A stretch of DNA of 64,000 nt, from the NCBI GenBank assembly GCA_002786385.1, contig PGCN01000024.1, forward strand, positions 62,001 to 126,000, in the 5' to 3' direction. This document shows, piece by piece, positions 27,264-36,382 of the stretch; positions within the stretch are counted from its first letter, which is position 1; each line of letters starts with the position of its first letter. The notes beneath the pieces were generated by a model. That model was not told the origin of the DNA, did no database searches, and was given only the letters and a program-made list of their open reading frames with translations. The DNA comes from Flavobacterium sp. FEMGT703F (lineage in GTDB: Bacteria; Bacteroidota; Bacteroidia; Flavobacteriales; Flavobacteriaceae). The position numbers and the translations under genes were made by a program.

Positions 27264-27297
27264 AAAAACCCGTCTCGTTAAACAGACGGGTTTTTTA
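27264..27297 (+). terminator. Rho-independent terminator
   Basis: AACCCGTCT (27267-27275) / AGACGGGTT (27284-27292) followed by TTTTATTTTT. Confidence 0.9.
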
Positions 27298-27319
27298 TTT
27301 TTAGCCATGTAGATCAGAT

Positions 27320-27490
27320 TTTAATATGGCACACGGATAAAACTGAATAAACTTATTTAAGCAGATTAAAGAAAAACGATTCATTATACTATTAGTTTTA
27401 GCACACGGATGACACGGATTGGACTGATTAAAAAAGATTAAAAGAATCCGTGGAAATCGGTTTAATCCGTTTAATCTGTGGCTAAACTAA
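27320..27490. repeat. Inverted CACGGATT/AATCCGTG element
   Basis: 27392-27490 is a long imperfect palindrome. The left arm starts TTAGTTTTAGCACACGGAT and the right arm ends GTTTAATCTGTGGCTAAACTAA, which is its near reverse complement. A partial related copy (CACACGGATAAAACTGA) sits at 27331. It has the shape of a small non-autonomous mobile element. The motif set also recurs in a shorter form at 38945-39005. Confidence 0.65.
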
Positions 27491-27512
27491 TATCTGTAGC
27501 GGTTGCTGAATA

Positions 27513-28007
27513 CTACTTCTTCCCTAACTCGATAATCTCTAAATTTTGGATTTTATCGCCATCAATTTCAAAGCGCAACATGGTTCTGACTTGGTGAAAG
27601 CCATAAATCCCGCAAGCACCGGGATTCATGTGGAGTAAATTCAACTGCTTATCAAACTGGACTTTCAAAATATGTGAATGGCCGCAAATAAAAAGCTTTG
27701 GTGGATTGCTCTGTATTTCTGCTCTAATGGCCTGGTTGTACTTCCCAGGATAACCGCCGATGTGGGTAATCCAAACATCAACGCCTTCACACCTAAAGCG
27801 GTTGTTCAACGGAAATTCCATTCGGGCTTTGTCATCGTCTATATTCCCATAAACAGCACGCAAAGTTTTGAGGGCTTTAATGGTATCGGTCACTTGCAAA
27901 TCGCCTATATCGCCGGCATGCCAGACTTCGTCGGCTAAACGAACGTATTTTAGGATGGATTCGTCTACATGACTGTGCGTATCGGAAAGGAGCAGGATTT
28001 TTTTCAA
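27513..28007 (-). CDS. Metallophosphoesterase, YfcE/MJ0936 family
   Basis: 164 residues, the usual length. All metal-binding motifs are present: LLSDTHSH (D8, H10), HAGDIGD, YGNID, the ITHIGG His and ICGHSH. The family consists of cytoplasmic di-metal phosphodiesterases active on small substrates; the natural substrate is unknown. Monocistronic, divergent from truA. Confidence 0.9.
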   Translation of the reverse strand: MKKILLLSDTHSHVDESILKYVRLADEVWHAGDIGDLQVTDTIKALKTLRAVYGNIDDDKARMEFPLNNRFRCEGVDVWITHIGGYPGKYNQAIRAEIQSNPPKLFICGHSHILKVQFDKQLNLLHMNPGACGIYGFHQVRTMLRFEIDGDKIQNLEIIELGKK

Positions 28008-28052
28008 ATTAAAAAGGTTCTAAGGCACTAAGGTACTGAGATGCTGTGACTG

Positions 28053-28060
28053 CAAATATA
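28053..28060 (-). promoter_or_regulatory. -7 box of the phosphoesterase gene
   Basis: Minus-strand TATATTTG, about 45 bases before the start codon. Confidence 0.55.
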
Positions 28061-28176
28061 AGTAACGAAATTATGAAAACTTTAAACATCAAATTTAAAA
28101 TCCTTTGTACCTTTACGCCCCAGACTCGAGCCATGTAATGGCGAACTGATATTTTCATAATTTAGGACAGTCAAAC

Positions 28177-28914
28177 TTGAGATATTTTATTGAATTAGCA
28201 TACAGAGGAACCAACTACCACGGATGGCAATACCAACCGGACGCTAATTCCGTACAAGAAACCCTCAACAAAGCCTTATCGGTTTTGCTAAAGAAAGACA
28301 TTGACATTGTTGGTGCCGGGCGAACCGATACCGGTGTGCATGCCAAAAAAATGTACGCACACTTTGACTATGAAACGGCAATCGATGAGCCAAAATTGGT
28401 GCACAAACTCAATTCCTATCTTCCGAAAGACATTGTAATTTACAAACTCATCCCGGTTACTGATGACGCTCATGCCCGATTTGACGCGACCAAAAGAACC
28501 TATGAATACCATATTCACACGTTCAAAGATGCGTTTGAAACCGACGGCAGTTGGTTACACCAATTACCCCTCGACATTGCTAAAATGAATGAAGCCTGTC
28601 AGATTTTGTTTCGACACAAGGATTTCGAATGCTTTTCTAAAACCCATTCCGATGTCAGAACATTTAATTGTGTTATTTTTGAAGCCCATTGGCAACAAAT
28701 CGGAACTAAACTAGTCTTCACCATATCGGCTGACCGTTTTCTGCGCAATATGGTACGTGCCATAGTCGGCACTATGATTAACATTGGTTTAGGCAAAATA
28801 AATCTGGACGATTTTGAAAAAATAATTGAAAGCAAAGACCGCGGAAAGGCAGGATTTTCAGTTCCGGCACACGGCCTTTACTTAACCCAAATTGAATACG
28901 ACTATATCCCATAA
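28177..28914 (+). CDS. truA: tRNA pseudouridine synthase A (TTG start)
   Basis: 245 residues. Converts U38-U40 in the tRNA anticodon stem to pseudouridine. Conserved sites: start MRYFIELAYRGTNYHGWQ, GAGRTDTGVHA with catalytic D51, RRTYEYHI-like KRTYEYHI, and FLRNMVRAIVGT. No ATG or GTG precedes the conserved N-terminus, so translation must begin at TTG 28177. It ends one base before the ABC transporter ATG at 28916, so the two are likely co-transcribed. Confidence 0.95.
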   Translation: MRYFIELAYRGTNYHGWQYQPDANSVQETLNKALSVLLKKDIDIVGAGRTDTGVHAKKMYAHFDYETAIDEPKLVHKLNSYLPKDIVIYKLIPVTDDAHARFDATKRTYEYHIHTFKDAFETDGSWLHQLPLDIAKMNEACQILFRHKDFECFSKTHSDVRTFNCVIFEAHWQQIGTKLVFTISADRFLRNMVRAIVGTMINIGLGKINLDDFEKIIESKDRGKAGFSVPAHGLYLTQIEYDYIP

Positions 28915-28915
28915 A

Positions 28916-30670
28916 ATGCAAGCAAAAGCTTTCGACACCCATTTATTCAAACGTATTTTAAAGTACACCAAGCCTTATAAAAAAAGGTATTACGGTGTGG
29001 TGATGTTTGCCATTTTACTTTCGGTTTTTGCAGCTCTAAGACCTTATTTACTTAAACAAACCGTAGATGATTATATAGCGCCGAAAGACGAACATGGTTT
29101 ATTACTTTACATCAGTATGATGGGTATAGTGTTGCTTTTGGAAACCTTGTCCCAATTTTACTTTGTGTACTGGGCCAATTGGCTCGGACAAGATATTATT
29201 AAAGACATCAGAACCAAATTATTCCAACATATACTGAGTTTCCGAATGAAATATTTCGACCACGCTCCGGTGGGACAATTGGTTACCCGTTCTGTATCTG
29301 ATATTGAGCAAATAGCCCGTATTTTCAGCCAAGGATTGTTTATGATCATCAGTGATATGCTGAAAATGTTGGTAGTTTTGATTTTCATGTTCTACATGAA
29401 CTGGCGTCTGACTTGGATTGTAATTTTAGCCATGCCGGTTCTGGTCTATATTACTCGTATTTTCCAACGTAAAATGCAAGTGGCCTTTGAGGAAGTTAGG
29501 AATCAGGTGGCCAATATGAATACTTTTGTGCAAGAGCGTGTTACCGGGATGAAGATTGTCCAACTTTTTAACCGTGAAGCCATTGAATACGAAAAGTTCA
29601 AAGACATCAATCAGAAGCACAACAAGGCTTGGATTAAAACCATCTTGTACAACTCCATCTTCTTCCCTATTGCGGATATCATTTCCTCTTTAACCTTGGG
29701 TGCTGTAATTTTATACGGTGGTTTCCATATTTTAGATGGCGATAAGTTCACCACTTTCGGTGATTTGTTTTCGTATACTATGTTTATCGGCATGTTGTTC
29801 AACCCATTGCGTCAAATTGCCGATAAATTCAACGAGATGCAAATGGGTATGATAGCGGCCAATCGTGTCTTCGATATTTTAGATTCTGACAAAGATGTTC
29901 AAAAAGATGGTACGGTCATCGCTTCACATTTAAAAGGAAACATTCGTTTTGAGAATGTGGTTTTCAGTTATAACGACAAAGAAAATGTGTTGAAAGGCAT
30001 CAATTTAAAAGTCAACGAAGGCGAAACCATTGCCATAGTTGGTGCTACCGGAGCCGGAAAATCGACGATTATTAATTTACTGAATCGTTTTTACGAAATC
30101 AATTCCGGTGCCATTTATATTGACGAGCAAAACATCAACGAATTTCAAATGGAAAGCCTACGCCAACAAATTGCCATTGTATTGCAAGACGTTTTCTTGT
30201 TTGCCGATACCATTCACAATAACATCACACTCAACAATCCAAATATCAGTCGGGAAGCCGTGATTGAAGCCGCCAAGAAAATCGGCGTTCATAAATTCAT
30301 CAAAACCTTGCCGGGCGGATACGATTACGATGTAAAAGAGCGCGGTGTGATGTTGTCATCAGGACAGCGACAATTGATTGCTTTCCTAAGGGCTTATGTG
30401 AACAATCCGAGTATTTTGATTTTGGATGAAGCAACTTCATCTATCGATAGTTACAGCGAGGAATTGATTCAGAAAGCCACCGAAAAAATCACAAAAAACA
30501 GAACATCTATTATTATTGCGCATCGTTTGGCCACCATCGTTAATGCCAATAAAATTATTGTAATGGACAAAGGTCAAATTGTAGAAGAAGGTACACACCA
30601 AGAACTATTGAAACGTGAGCAAGGCTATTACAAAAATTTATACGATTCACAGTTTGCCTTGGAAAGCTAA
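28916..30670 (+). CDS. MsbA-like ABC exporter (fused permease/ATPase)
   Basis: 584 residues from ATG 28916, one base after the truA stop. A TTG at 28892 overlapping truA is rejected. Six membrane helices lie in residues ~25-320. The ATPase domain has P-loop GATGAGKST (from ~376), Q-loop VLQDVFLF, signature MLSSGQRQ (LSSGQ variant) and ILILDEATSSID with AHRLAT. Type IV half-exporter that works as a homodimer; lipid A/phospholipid flipping (MsbA) is the likely role, multidrug export the alternative. Confidence 0.9.
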   Translation: MQAKAFDTHLFKRILKYTKPYKKRYYGVVMFAILLSVFAALRPYLLKQTVDDYIAPKDEHGLLLYISMMGIVLLLETLSQFYFVYWANWLGQDIIKDIRTKLFQHILSFRMKYFDHAPVGQLVTRSVSDIEQIARIFSQGLFMIISDMLKMLVVLIFMFYMNWRLTWIVILAMPVLVYITRIFQRKMQVAFEEVRNQVANMNTFVQERVTGMKIVQLFNREAIEYEKFKDINQKHNKAWIKTILYNSIFFPIADIISSLTLGAVILYGGFHILDGDKFTTFGDLFSYTMFIGMLFNPLRQIADKFNEMQMGMIAANRVFDILDSDKDVQKDGTVIASHLKGNIRFENVVFSYNDKENVLKGINLKVNEGETIAIVGATGAGKSTIINLLNRFYEINSGAIYIDEQNINEFQMESLRQQIAIVLQDVFLFADTIHNNITLNNPNISREAVIEAAKKIGVHKFIKTLPGGYDYDVKERGVMLSSGQRQLIAFLRAYVNNPSILILDEATSSIDSYSEELIQKATEKITKNRTSIIIAHRLATIVNANKIIVMDKGQIVEEGTHQELLKREQGYYKNLYDSQFALES

Positions 30671-30770
30671 GTTTTCAAAATAAATCCTTAAATTCGCAAT
30701 CTCAAAATAAATCAAAATGTTACTAGCGTAAGCGACGGCATTTAATCAATTTAAAATAATCTTTTTAAAA

Positions 30771-32159
30771 ATGAAATACGATATTATTGTTTTAGGAAGT
30801 GGTCCGGGCGGTTATGTTACAGCCATTCGTGCTTCGCAATTGGGTTTTAAAGTAGCCGTAATTGAAAAAGAAAACCTAGGTGGCATTTGTTTGAATTGGG
30901 GTTGTATTCCCACCAAAGCATTATTAAAATCGGCTCAGGTTTTTGACTACCTAAAACATGCTTCAGATTACGGTTTGACCGTTAAGGAATTTGACAAAGA
31001 TTTCAATGCCGTTATTGCCCGTTCGCGCAGCGTCGCTGACGGTATGAGTAAAGGGGTTCAATTCTTAATGAAGAAAAACAAAATCGACGTTATTGACGGT
31101 TTCGGAAAAGTAAAACCGGGCAAAAAAGTAGCCGTTACTGCTGCCGATGGTAAAGTGACTGAATACAGTGCCGATCACATTATTATTGCAACAGGAGCTC
31201 GTTCCAGGGAGTTGCCAAACTTACCGCAAGATGGTGTAAAAGTAATTGGTTACCGTCAGGCGATGACTTTACCTAGCCAACCGAAAAAGATGATTGTAGT
31301 AGGTTCAGGTGCCATTGGTGTAGAATTCGCGCATTTTTACAACTCGATGGGAACTGAAGTTACTATCGTTGAGTTTATGCCGAATGTAGTTCCGGTAGAA
31401 GACGAAGACATCTCAAAACAATTTGAGCGTTCGTTGAAAAAATCAGGCATCAATGTGATGACCAACTCTTCTGTGGAAAAAATCGACACCAGCGGAAATG
31501 GTGTAAAAGCTTTTGTAAAAACCGCTAAAGGGGAAGAAATTTTGGAAGCTGACATCTTGTTATCAGCCGTTGGTATTAAAACCAACATTGAAAACATCGG
31601 ATTGGAAGAAACCGGTATCAAAACCGATAAAGATAAAATCTTGGTGAACGAGTTTTACCAAACCAATGTAGCCGGTTACTATGCTATTGGCGATGTAACT
31701 CCGGGACAAGCTTTAGCACACGTAGCTTCTGCGGAAGGTATATTGTGTGTGGAAAAAATTGCCGGTTTACATGTAGAGCCGTTAGATTACGGTAACATTC
31801 CGGGTTGTACTTATGCTACGCCAGAAATTGCTTCTGTAGGTTTGACAGAAAAAGCGGCTAAAGAAAAAGGATATGAATTAAAAATCGGTAAGTTCCCGTT
31901 CACTGCTTCAGGAAAAGCCAAAGCGGCCGGAACTCCGGATGGTTTTGTAAAAGTTATTTTTGATGCCAAATACGGTGAATGGTTAGGTTGTCATATGATT
32001 GGCGCCGGTGTAACCGATATGATTGCAGAAGCGGTTGTGGCTCGTAAATTAGAAACTACAGGTCACGAAATTTTGAAAGCAGTTCACCCACATCCAACGA
32101 TGAGTGAAGCGGTGATGGAAGCAGTAGCCGATGCCTACGGAGAAGTGATTCACTTGTAA
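30771..32159 (+). CDS. lpdA: Dihydrolipoyl dehydrogenase (E3)
   Basis: 462 residues. FAD-binding GSGPGG (9-14), redox disulfide C40/C45 in GGICLNWGCIPTKALL, NAD-binding GSGAIGVEF, FAD motif YAIGD and the C-terminal dyad HPHPTMSEA with His and Glu from the partner subunit. It re-oxidises lipoyl groups of pyruvate, 2-oxoglutarate or branched-chain dehydrogenases or glycine cleavage. The E1/E2 genes are not nearby, so the complex served is unknown. Terminator follows. Confidence 0.96.
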   Translation: MKYDIIVLGSGPGGYVTAIRASQLGFKVAVIEKENLGGICLNWGCIPTKALLKSAQVFDYLKHASDYGLTVKEFDKDFNAVIARSRSVADGMSKGVQFLMKKNKIDVIDGFGKVKPGKKVAVTAADGKVTEYSADHIIIATGARSRELPNLPQDGVKVIGYRQAMTLPSQPKKMIVVGSGAIGVEFAHFYNSMGTEVTIVEFMPNVVPVEDEDISKQFERSLKKSGINVMTNSSVEKIDTSGNGVKAFVKTAKGEEILEADILLSAVGIKTNIENIGLEETGIKTDKDKILVNEFYQTNVAGYYAIGDVTPGQALAHVASAEGILCVEKIAGLHVEPLDYGNIPGCTYATPEIASVGLTEKAAKEKGYELKIGKFPFTASGKAKAAGTPDGFVKVIFDAKYGEWLGCHMIGAGVTDMIAEAVVARKLETTGHEILKAVHPHPTMSEAVMEAVADAYGEVIHL

Positions 32160-32179
32160 TTCCGAAACTATAAAGCATA

Positions 32180-32212
32180 AAAAAACCATCCGATTCGGAT
32201 GGTTTTTTTATT
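32180..32212. terminator. Bidirectional terminator
   Basis: Stem AACCATCCGA / TCGGATGGTT (32184-32204) with A-run before and T-run after. It serves lpdA and the convergent TPR gene. Confidence 0.88.
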
Positions 32213-32223
32213 GGTAAACAATA

Positions 32224-33552
32224 TTATTGTTTTGCTTTTAAAGCTTTGTATTTGTCGGTCATTTCAAGTGCATTGTACACACTCATCAATGTTTTCTTAG
32301 CCGCATCATTATCCGGTTGCAACTCGTAAGCTTTTTCTAAATACGGTAAAACCGCTTTGAAATTTTTCTCACGCTCTGCTTTTAATACCTCATAACGTTT
32401 GTTGTCTTTTTCAGAAGTTCCCAATTTGTTCATTTCATTGACAAACTTTTCATCTGCTCTTAACAACAATTCCGCTAAGTTTAAATTCGCATTGAAATAA
32501 TTAGGATTGATTTCTAAGGCTCTTCTATAATACTTCTCAGCATCTGCAACTTTATTAGCATTACCTGAAATCACACCAAGATTGTATACCAAATCAACAT
32601 TATTAGGATCATTGGCTAAAGCTTGATTGACCAACTTAGTATAAGTGTCAAAATCATTCACTTTTAAATACAAATCAGCTTCCGTTAAAATTAAAGAACT
32701 GTCTTCAGGATTCGCATTTCTGGCCTCATTAACAGCGGCTTTGGCTTCCTCAATTTTACCTTTTTCAACCAAAATCAAAGCGATGTTTTTGTAGATTTCA
32801 CCTCTTTTAGAAGGTGTTTTCTCATCTCTTGGTTTTTCGTGCGTACCCGATTTGATGAAAATTTCTCTTTCACTCTTAGAGTTAAAGGTTTCTTCCTGTT
32901 TTGAAGCCTTGTTGTAAGCCCAAAATACCATAGTTTCTCCGGTATAATTAATTTGTTTTAATTCATAATAATATACCAAAGCACTGTCATAATCACGAGC
33001 GTTTACTGCAAAACTGGCCGCATAAAACAACTTATCCGGATCGTTTTTATCCATTTGATAGGCGGAATACAATACATTTCCGGCTTCTTTATACTTTTTC
33101 TCTTCTCCTAAGCCTACAGCATAGTTAACAATGAATGGCTTGGCTTGCACTACACCATCATCTATAGATTTGGTCAACAAAGCTTTCCCAGATTTCTTTT
33201 CAAACTCTTTAACAGCATTTAAGTTTTTAGCCAACAACTCTATTTTCTCAGGAGTAAAATAGTTGTTCGCTAATTTGGCGTTGCCGGCATTTTCCGGTTT
33301 GGTGTACGCCACTTTCATCTCCAAAAACGGAGCCACCGCTTTGTAATAATCAAAATACACTTTATCCGATTCGGCTGCAGCGGTTATCAAAGGCTCTGCT
33401 TTAACTAATGTAGCTTTGTACTCAACAATATCTTTATCGGTTAAAGCCTGTTTGTCGTAAATCTTTTTCAATCCTTTCATCTCATCCTTTTGAGCGAAAG
33501 AGGAAAAAGAAAGTATCATGGCCGAAGCCAATACTAGGTGTTTAATTTTCAT
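32224..33552 (-). CDS. Secreted TPR-repeat protein
   Basis: 442 residues. Signal peptide 1-20 (MILSFSSFAQ). Several tetratricopeptide units, clearest at IYKNIALILVEKGKIEEAKAAVNEARNANPE, VDLVYNLGVISGNANKVADAEKYYRRALEINP and the closing VLPYLEKAYELQPDN. TPR proteins are protein-protein scaffolds; the partner is unknown. It lies 16 bases after gyrA on the same strand and is probably co-transcribed. This gyrA-TPR pairing is plausible for the phylum but not evidence of DNA function, because this protein is exported. Confidence 0.85.
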   Translation of the reverse strand: MKIKHLVLASAMILSFSSFAQKDEMKGLKKIYDKQALTDKDIVEYKATLVKAEPLITAAAESDKVYFDYYKAVAPFLEMKVAYTKPENAGNAKLANNYFTPEKIELLAKNLNAVKEFEKKSGKALLTKSIDDGVVQAKPFIVNYAVGLGEEKKYKEAGNVLYSAYQMDKNDPDKLFYAASFAVNARDYDSALVYYYELKQINYTGETMVFWAYNKASKQEETFNSKSEREIFIKSGTHEKPRDEKTPSKRGEIYKNIALILVEKGKIEEAKAAVNEARNANPEDSSLILTEADLYLKVNDFDTYTKLVNQALANDPNNVDLVYNLGVISGNANKVADAEKYYRRALEINPNYFNANLNLAELLLRADEKFVNEMNKLGTSEKDNKRYEVLKAEREKNFKAVLPYLEKAYELQPDNDAAKKTLMSVYNALEMTDKYKALKAKQ

Positions 33553-33568
33553 GTGGTATTATTTTAAA

Positions 33569-36118
33569 TTATTCTTCAGAAGCAGAAGTATCCGTTGAAG
33601 TTTCGCCTTCATTCACCTCATTGATGTCAGCATCAGTATCTTCTTCAGATTCTTCTTCTTTCATTACTTTAGTTACGGCTGCGATCGAGTCATTGCCTTT
33701 GATATTGATCAAACGAACACCCTGCGTAGCTCTTCCCATTACTCTCAAATCGGAAACTTCCATACGGATGGTTAAACCAGATTTGTTGATAATCATCAAA
33801 TCATCAGCATCGGTCACCGCATTGATGGAAATAAGTGCTCCGGTTTTTTCGGTGATGTTCAAGGTTTTTACTCCTTTTCCGCCACGGTTGGTGATTCGGT
33901 ACACATCTTCCCCATCATCATCCACCAATTTGGTACGTTTACCGTAACCGTTTTCAGTTACTACTAACAATTGGGTTTCGTTGATATCTTCTTTGTTGAC
34001 AGAAACCATTCCAATCACTTCGTCTTTGTCATCAGCTAAGGTAATACCTCGTACTCCGGAAGCTGTTCTTCCCATCGGACGGGTTTTTTCTTCTTCGAAA
34101 CGAACCAATTTACCTGATTTTACAGCCACTAAAACCTGACTGTCTCCGTTGGTTAATTTGGCTTCTAACAATTCGTCGTCTTCTCTGATGGTAATGGCGT
34201 TGATACCGTTTTGACGCGGACGAGAATATTGCTCCAATGGCGTTTTTTTCACCTGACCTTGTTTGGTCGCCATAATTACGTAATGGCTGTTGATGTATTC
34301 TTCGTCTTTTAAATCTTGTGTACAGATGAACGCTTTTACTTTATCGTCTTGTTCGATATTGATCAAGTTTTGAATAGCACGACCTTTACTGGTTTTACTG
34401 CCTTCCGGAATTTCGTAAACACGCATCCAGAAACATTTTCCTTTTTGGGTAAAGAACAACAAATATTGGTGGTTGGTTGCTACGAACAAATGTTCTAAGA
34501 AATCCTGATCGCGAGTTCCGGCACTTTTTTGTCCGACACCACCGCGGTTTTGGGTTTTGTATTCCGATAAATTAGTACGTTTGATATAACCGGCATGCGA
34601 AATGGTAATTACCACATTCTCATCGGCGATCAAATCTTCAATACTTACATCGCCACCGGAATATTCAATTGTTGAACGACGTCCGTCACCGTATTTATCT
34701 CTGATTTCGATTAATTCATCTTTAATCAATTGCATTCTTAATTCTTTACTTGCCAATAAATCTTTCAAGTGTTGAATTAATTTCATGATTTCTTCGTACT
34801 CCGCTCTTAACTTGTCTTGCTCTAAGCCGGTCAACTGACGCAAACGCATTTCAACAATAGCGCGCGCTTGGATATCGGTTAAGCTGAAACGCTCAATCAA
34901 TTTGTTTCGGGCTTCGTCTCCGTCTTTAGAAGAACGAATCAAGGCAATTACCTCGTCAATATTGTCTGATGCGATGATCAAACCTTCTAAGATGTGCGCT
35001 CTTTCTTCGGCTTTGCGCAATTCAAATTGGGTTCTTCTTACCACTACATCATGACGGTGTTCTACGAAATAATGAATCAAATCTTTCAAATTCAACATTT
35101 GTGGTCTTCCTCCCACCAAAGCAATGTTGTTAACACTGAAAGACGACTGTAATTGGGTGTATTTGTAAAGTGTGTTCAACACTACATTCGGCACTGCATC
35201 GCGCTTCAATTCGTATACGATACGCATGCCGCTTCTGTCCGATTCGTCACGGATGTTCGAAATACCTTCGATTTTTTTCTCGTTAATCAAATCGGCGGTT
35301 TTCTTAATCATTTCCGCTTTGTTCACTTGGTAAGGAATCTCTGTAACGATAATCGCTTCTTTACCGTTCACTTCTTCAAAGTTCACTTTGGCACGGATAA
35401 CGATTCTTCCTCTACCCGTTTTGAAAGCTTCACGAACACCATCGTATCCGTAAATTACACCACCGGTAGGGAAATCCGGTGCCTTGATGTAGTTGATTAA
35501 CTCATCAATTTCAATATCATTATTATCGATATAAGCCAAAGTTCCGTCCACTACTTCGGTTAAGTTGTGCGGCGGCATGTTAGTAGCCATACCAACAGCA
35601 ATACCGGAAGCTCCGTTAATTAGAAGATTCGGCACTCGGGTTGGCATTACTTTCGGCTCGTATAAGGTATCGTCAAAGTTCAATTGGAAATCCACGGTTT
35701 CTTTGTCGATATCTGCCATTATGTCTTCTGACATTTTTTTCATTCTGGCCTCAGTGTAACGCATCGCTGCGGGACTGTCACCGTCAACCGAACCGAAGTT
35801 ACCTTGCCCGTCAATTAACAAATAACGCAAACTCCACTCCTGTGCCATACGAACCATGGCATCATATACTGAAGTATCACCGTGCGGGTGGTATTTACCC
35901 AAAACTTCTCCAACAATTCTTGCGGATTTTTTGTGCGCTCTGTTAGAAAAAACGCCTAAATCATACATTCCATATAACACTCTTCGGTGTACGGGTTTTA
36001 ATCCGTCACGCACGTCAGGTAGCGCTCTTGAGACAATTACAGACATCGAATAATCGATGTATGCTGATTTCATTTCATCTTCGATGTTAATTGGAATTAA
36101 CTTTTCTCCGTCAGACAT
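33569..36118 (-). CDS. gyrA: DNA gyrase subunit A
   Basis: 849 residues. Cleaves and rejoins DNA to introduce negative supercoils with GyrB (not in window). Active-site Y121 in AAMRYTEAR. The quinolone-contact region [15 protein letters not shown] has Thr82, Ser83 and Asp86 at the positions of E. coli 83, 84 and 87. The C-terminal beta-pinwheel includes the GyrA box [10 protein letters not shown] (consensus QRRGGKG, here modified). The acidic tail ([19 protein letters not shown]) is typical. Divergent from clpC across 264 bases. Confidence 0.97.
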   Translation of the reverse strand: MSDGEKLIPINIEDEMKSAYIDYSMSVIVSRALPDVRDGLKPVHRRVLYGMYDLGVFSNRAHKKSARIVGEVLGKYHPHGDTSVYDAMVRMAQEWSLRYLLIDGQGNFGSVDGDSPAAMRYTEARMKKMSEDIMADIDKETVDFQLNFDDTLYEPKVMPTRVPNLLINGASGIAVGMATNMPPHNLTEVVDGTLAYIDNNDIEIDELINYIKAPDFPTGGVIYGYDGVREAFKTGRGRIVIRAKVNFEEVNGKEAIIVTEIPYQVNKAEMIKKTADLINEKKIEGISNIRDESDRSGMRIVYELKRDAVPNVVLNTLYKYTQLQSSFSVNNIALVGGRPQMLNLKDLIHYFVEHRHDVVVRRTQFELRKAEERAHILEGLIIASDNIDEVIALIRSSKDGDEARNKLIERFSLTDIQARAIVEMRLRQLTGLEQDKLRAEYEEIMKLIQHLKDLLASKELRMQLIKDELIEIRDKYGDGRRSTIEYSGGDVSIEDLIADENVVITISHAGYIKRTNLSEYKTQNRGGVGQKSAGTRDQDFLEHLFVATNHQYLLFFTQKGKCFWMRVYEIPEGSKTSKGRAIQNLINIEQDDKVKAFICTQDLKDEEYINSHYVIMATKQGQVKKTPLEQYSRPRQNGINAITIREDDELLEAKLTNGDSQVLVAVKSGKLVRFEEEKTRPMGRTASGVRGITLADDKDEVIGMVSVNKEDINETQLLVVTENGYGKRTKLVDDDGEDVYRITNRGGKGVKTLNITEKTGALISINAVTDADDLMIINKSGLTIRMEVSDLRVMGRATQGVRLINIKGNDSIAAVTKVMKEEESEEDTDADINEVNEGETSTDTSASEE

Positions 36119-36295
36119 ATATTATAAATTATTAATAAAAATTAGTTCAAATTCAAAACGTGCTAATATAGGATATTTATACTGTTTGGCGCCAATTTTA
36201 GTCCACAAATTTCAAAGATTTATTAACAAAACAGGGGCTTTTTTTGGTTAATAAAATAGTTCTTTAACGGCTTTTATTATTGCCTTTTTTTTTGT

Positions 36296-36345
36296 CAATT
36301 AGCTGACAGTACTTTTAGGCGGAATGATTTTTGTTAGAATGACAT
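36296..36345 (+). promoter_or_regulatory. clpC promoter region with -24/-12-like motif
   Basis: GG at 36321-36322, eight bases, then TTG at 36331-36333, the same geometry as before dnaK and clpB. TTGTCA and TGACAG (36293-36309) form an inverted repeat just upstream. GATTTTTG (36326-36333) is also one mismatch from a normal -7 box, so housekeeping recognition is an alternative. Confidence 0.4.
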
Positions 36346-36382
36346 CATATCACTAAATTTACAATAGCAACAATACACTATT

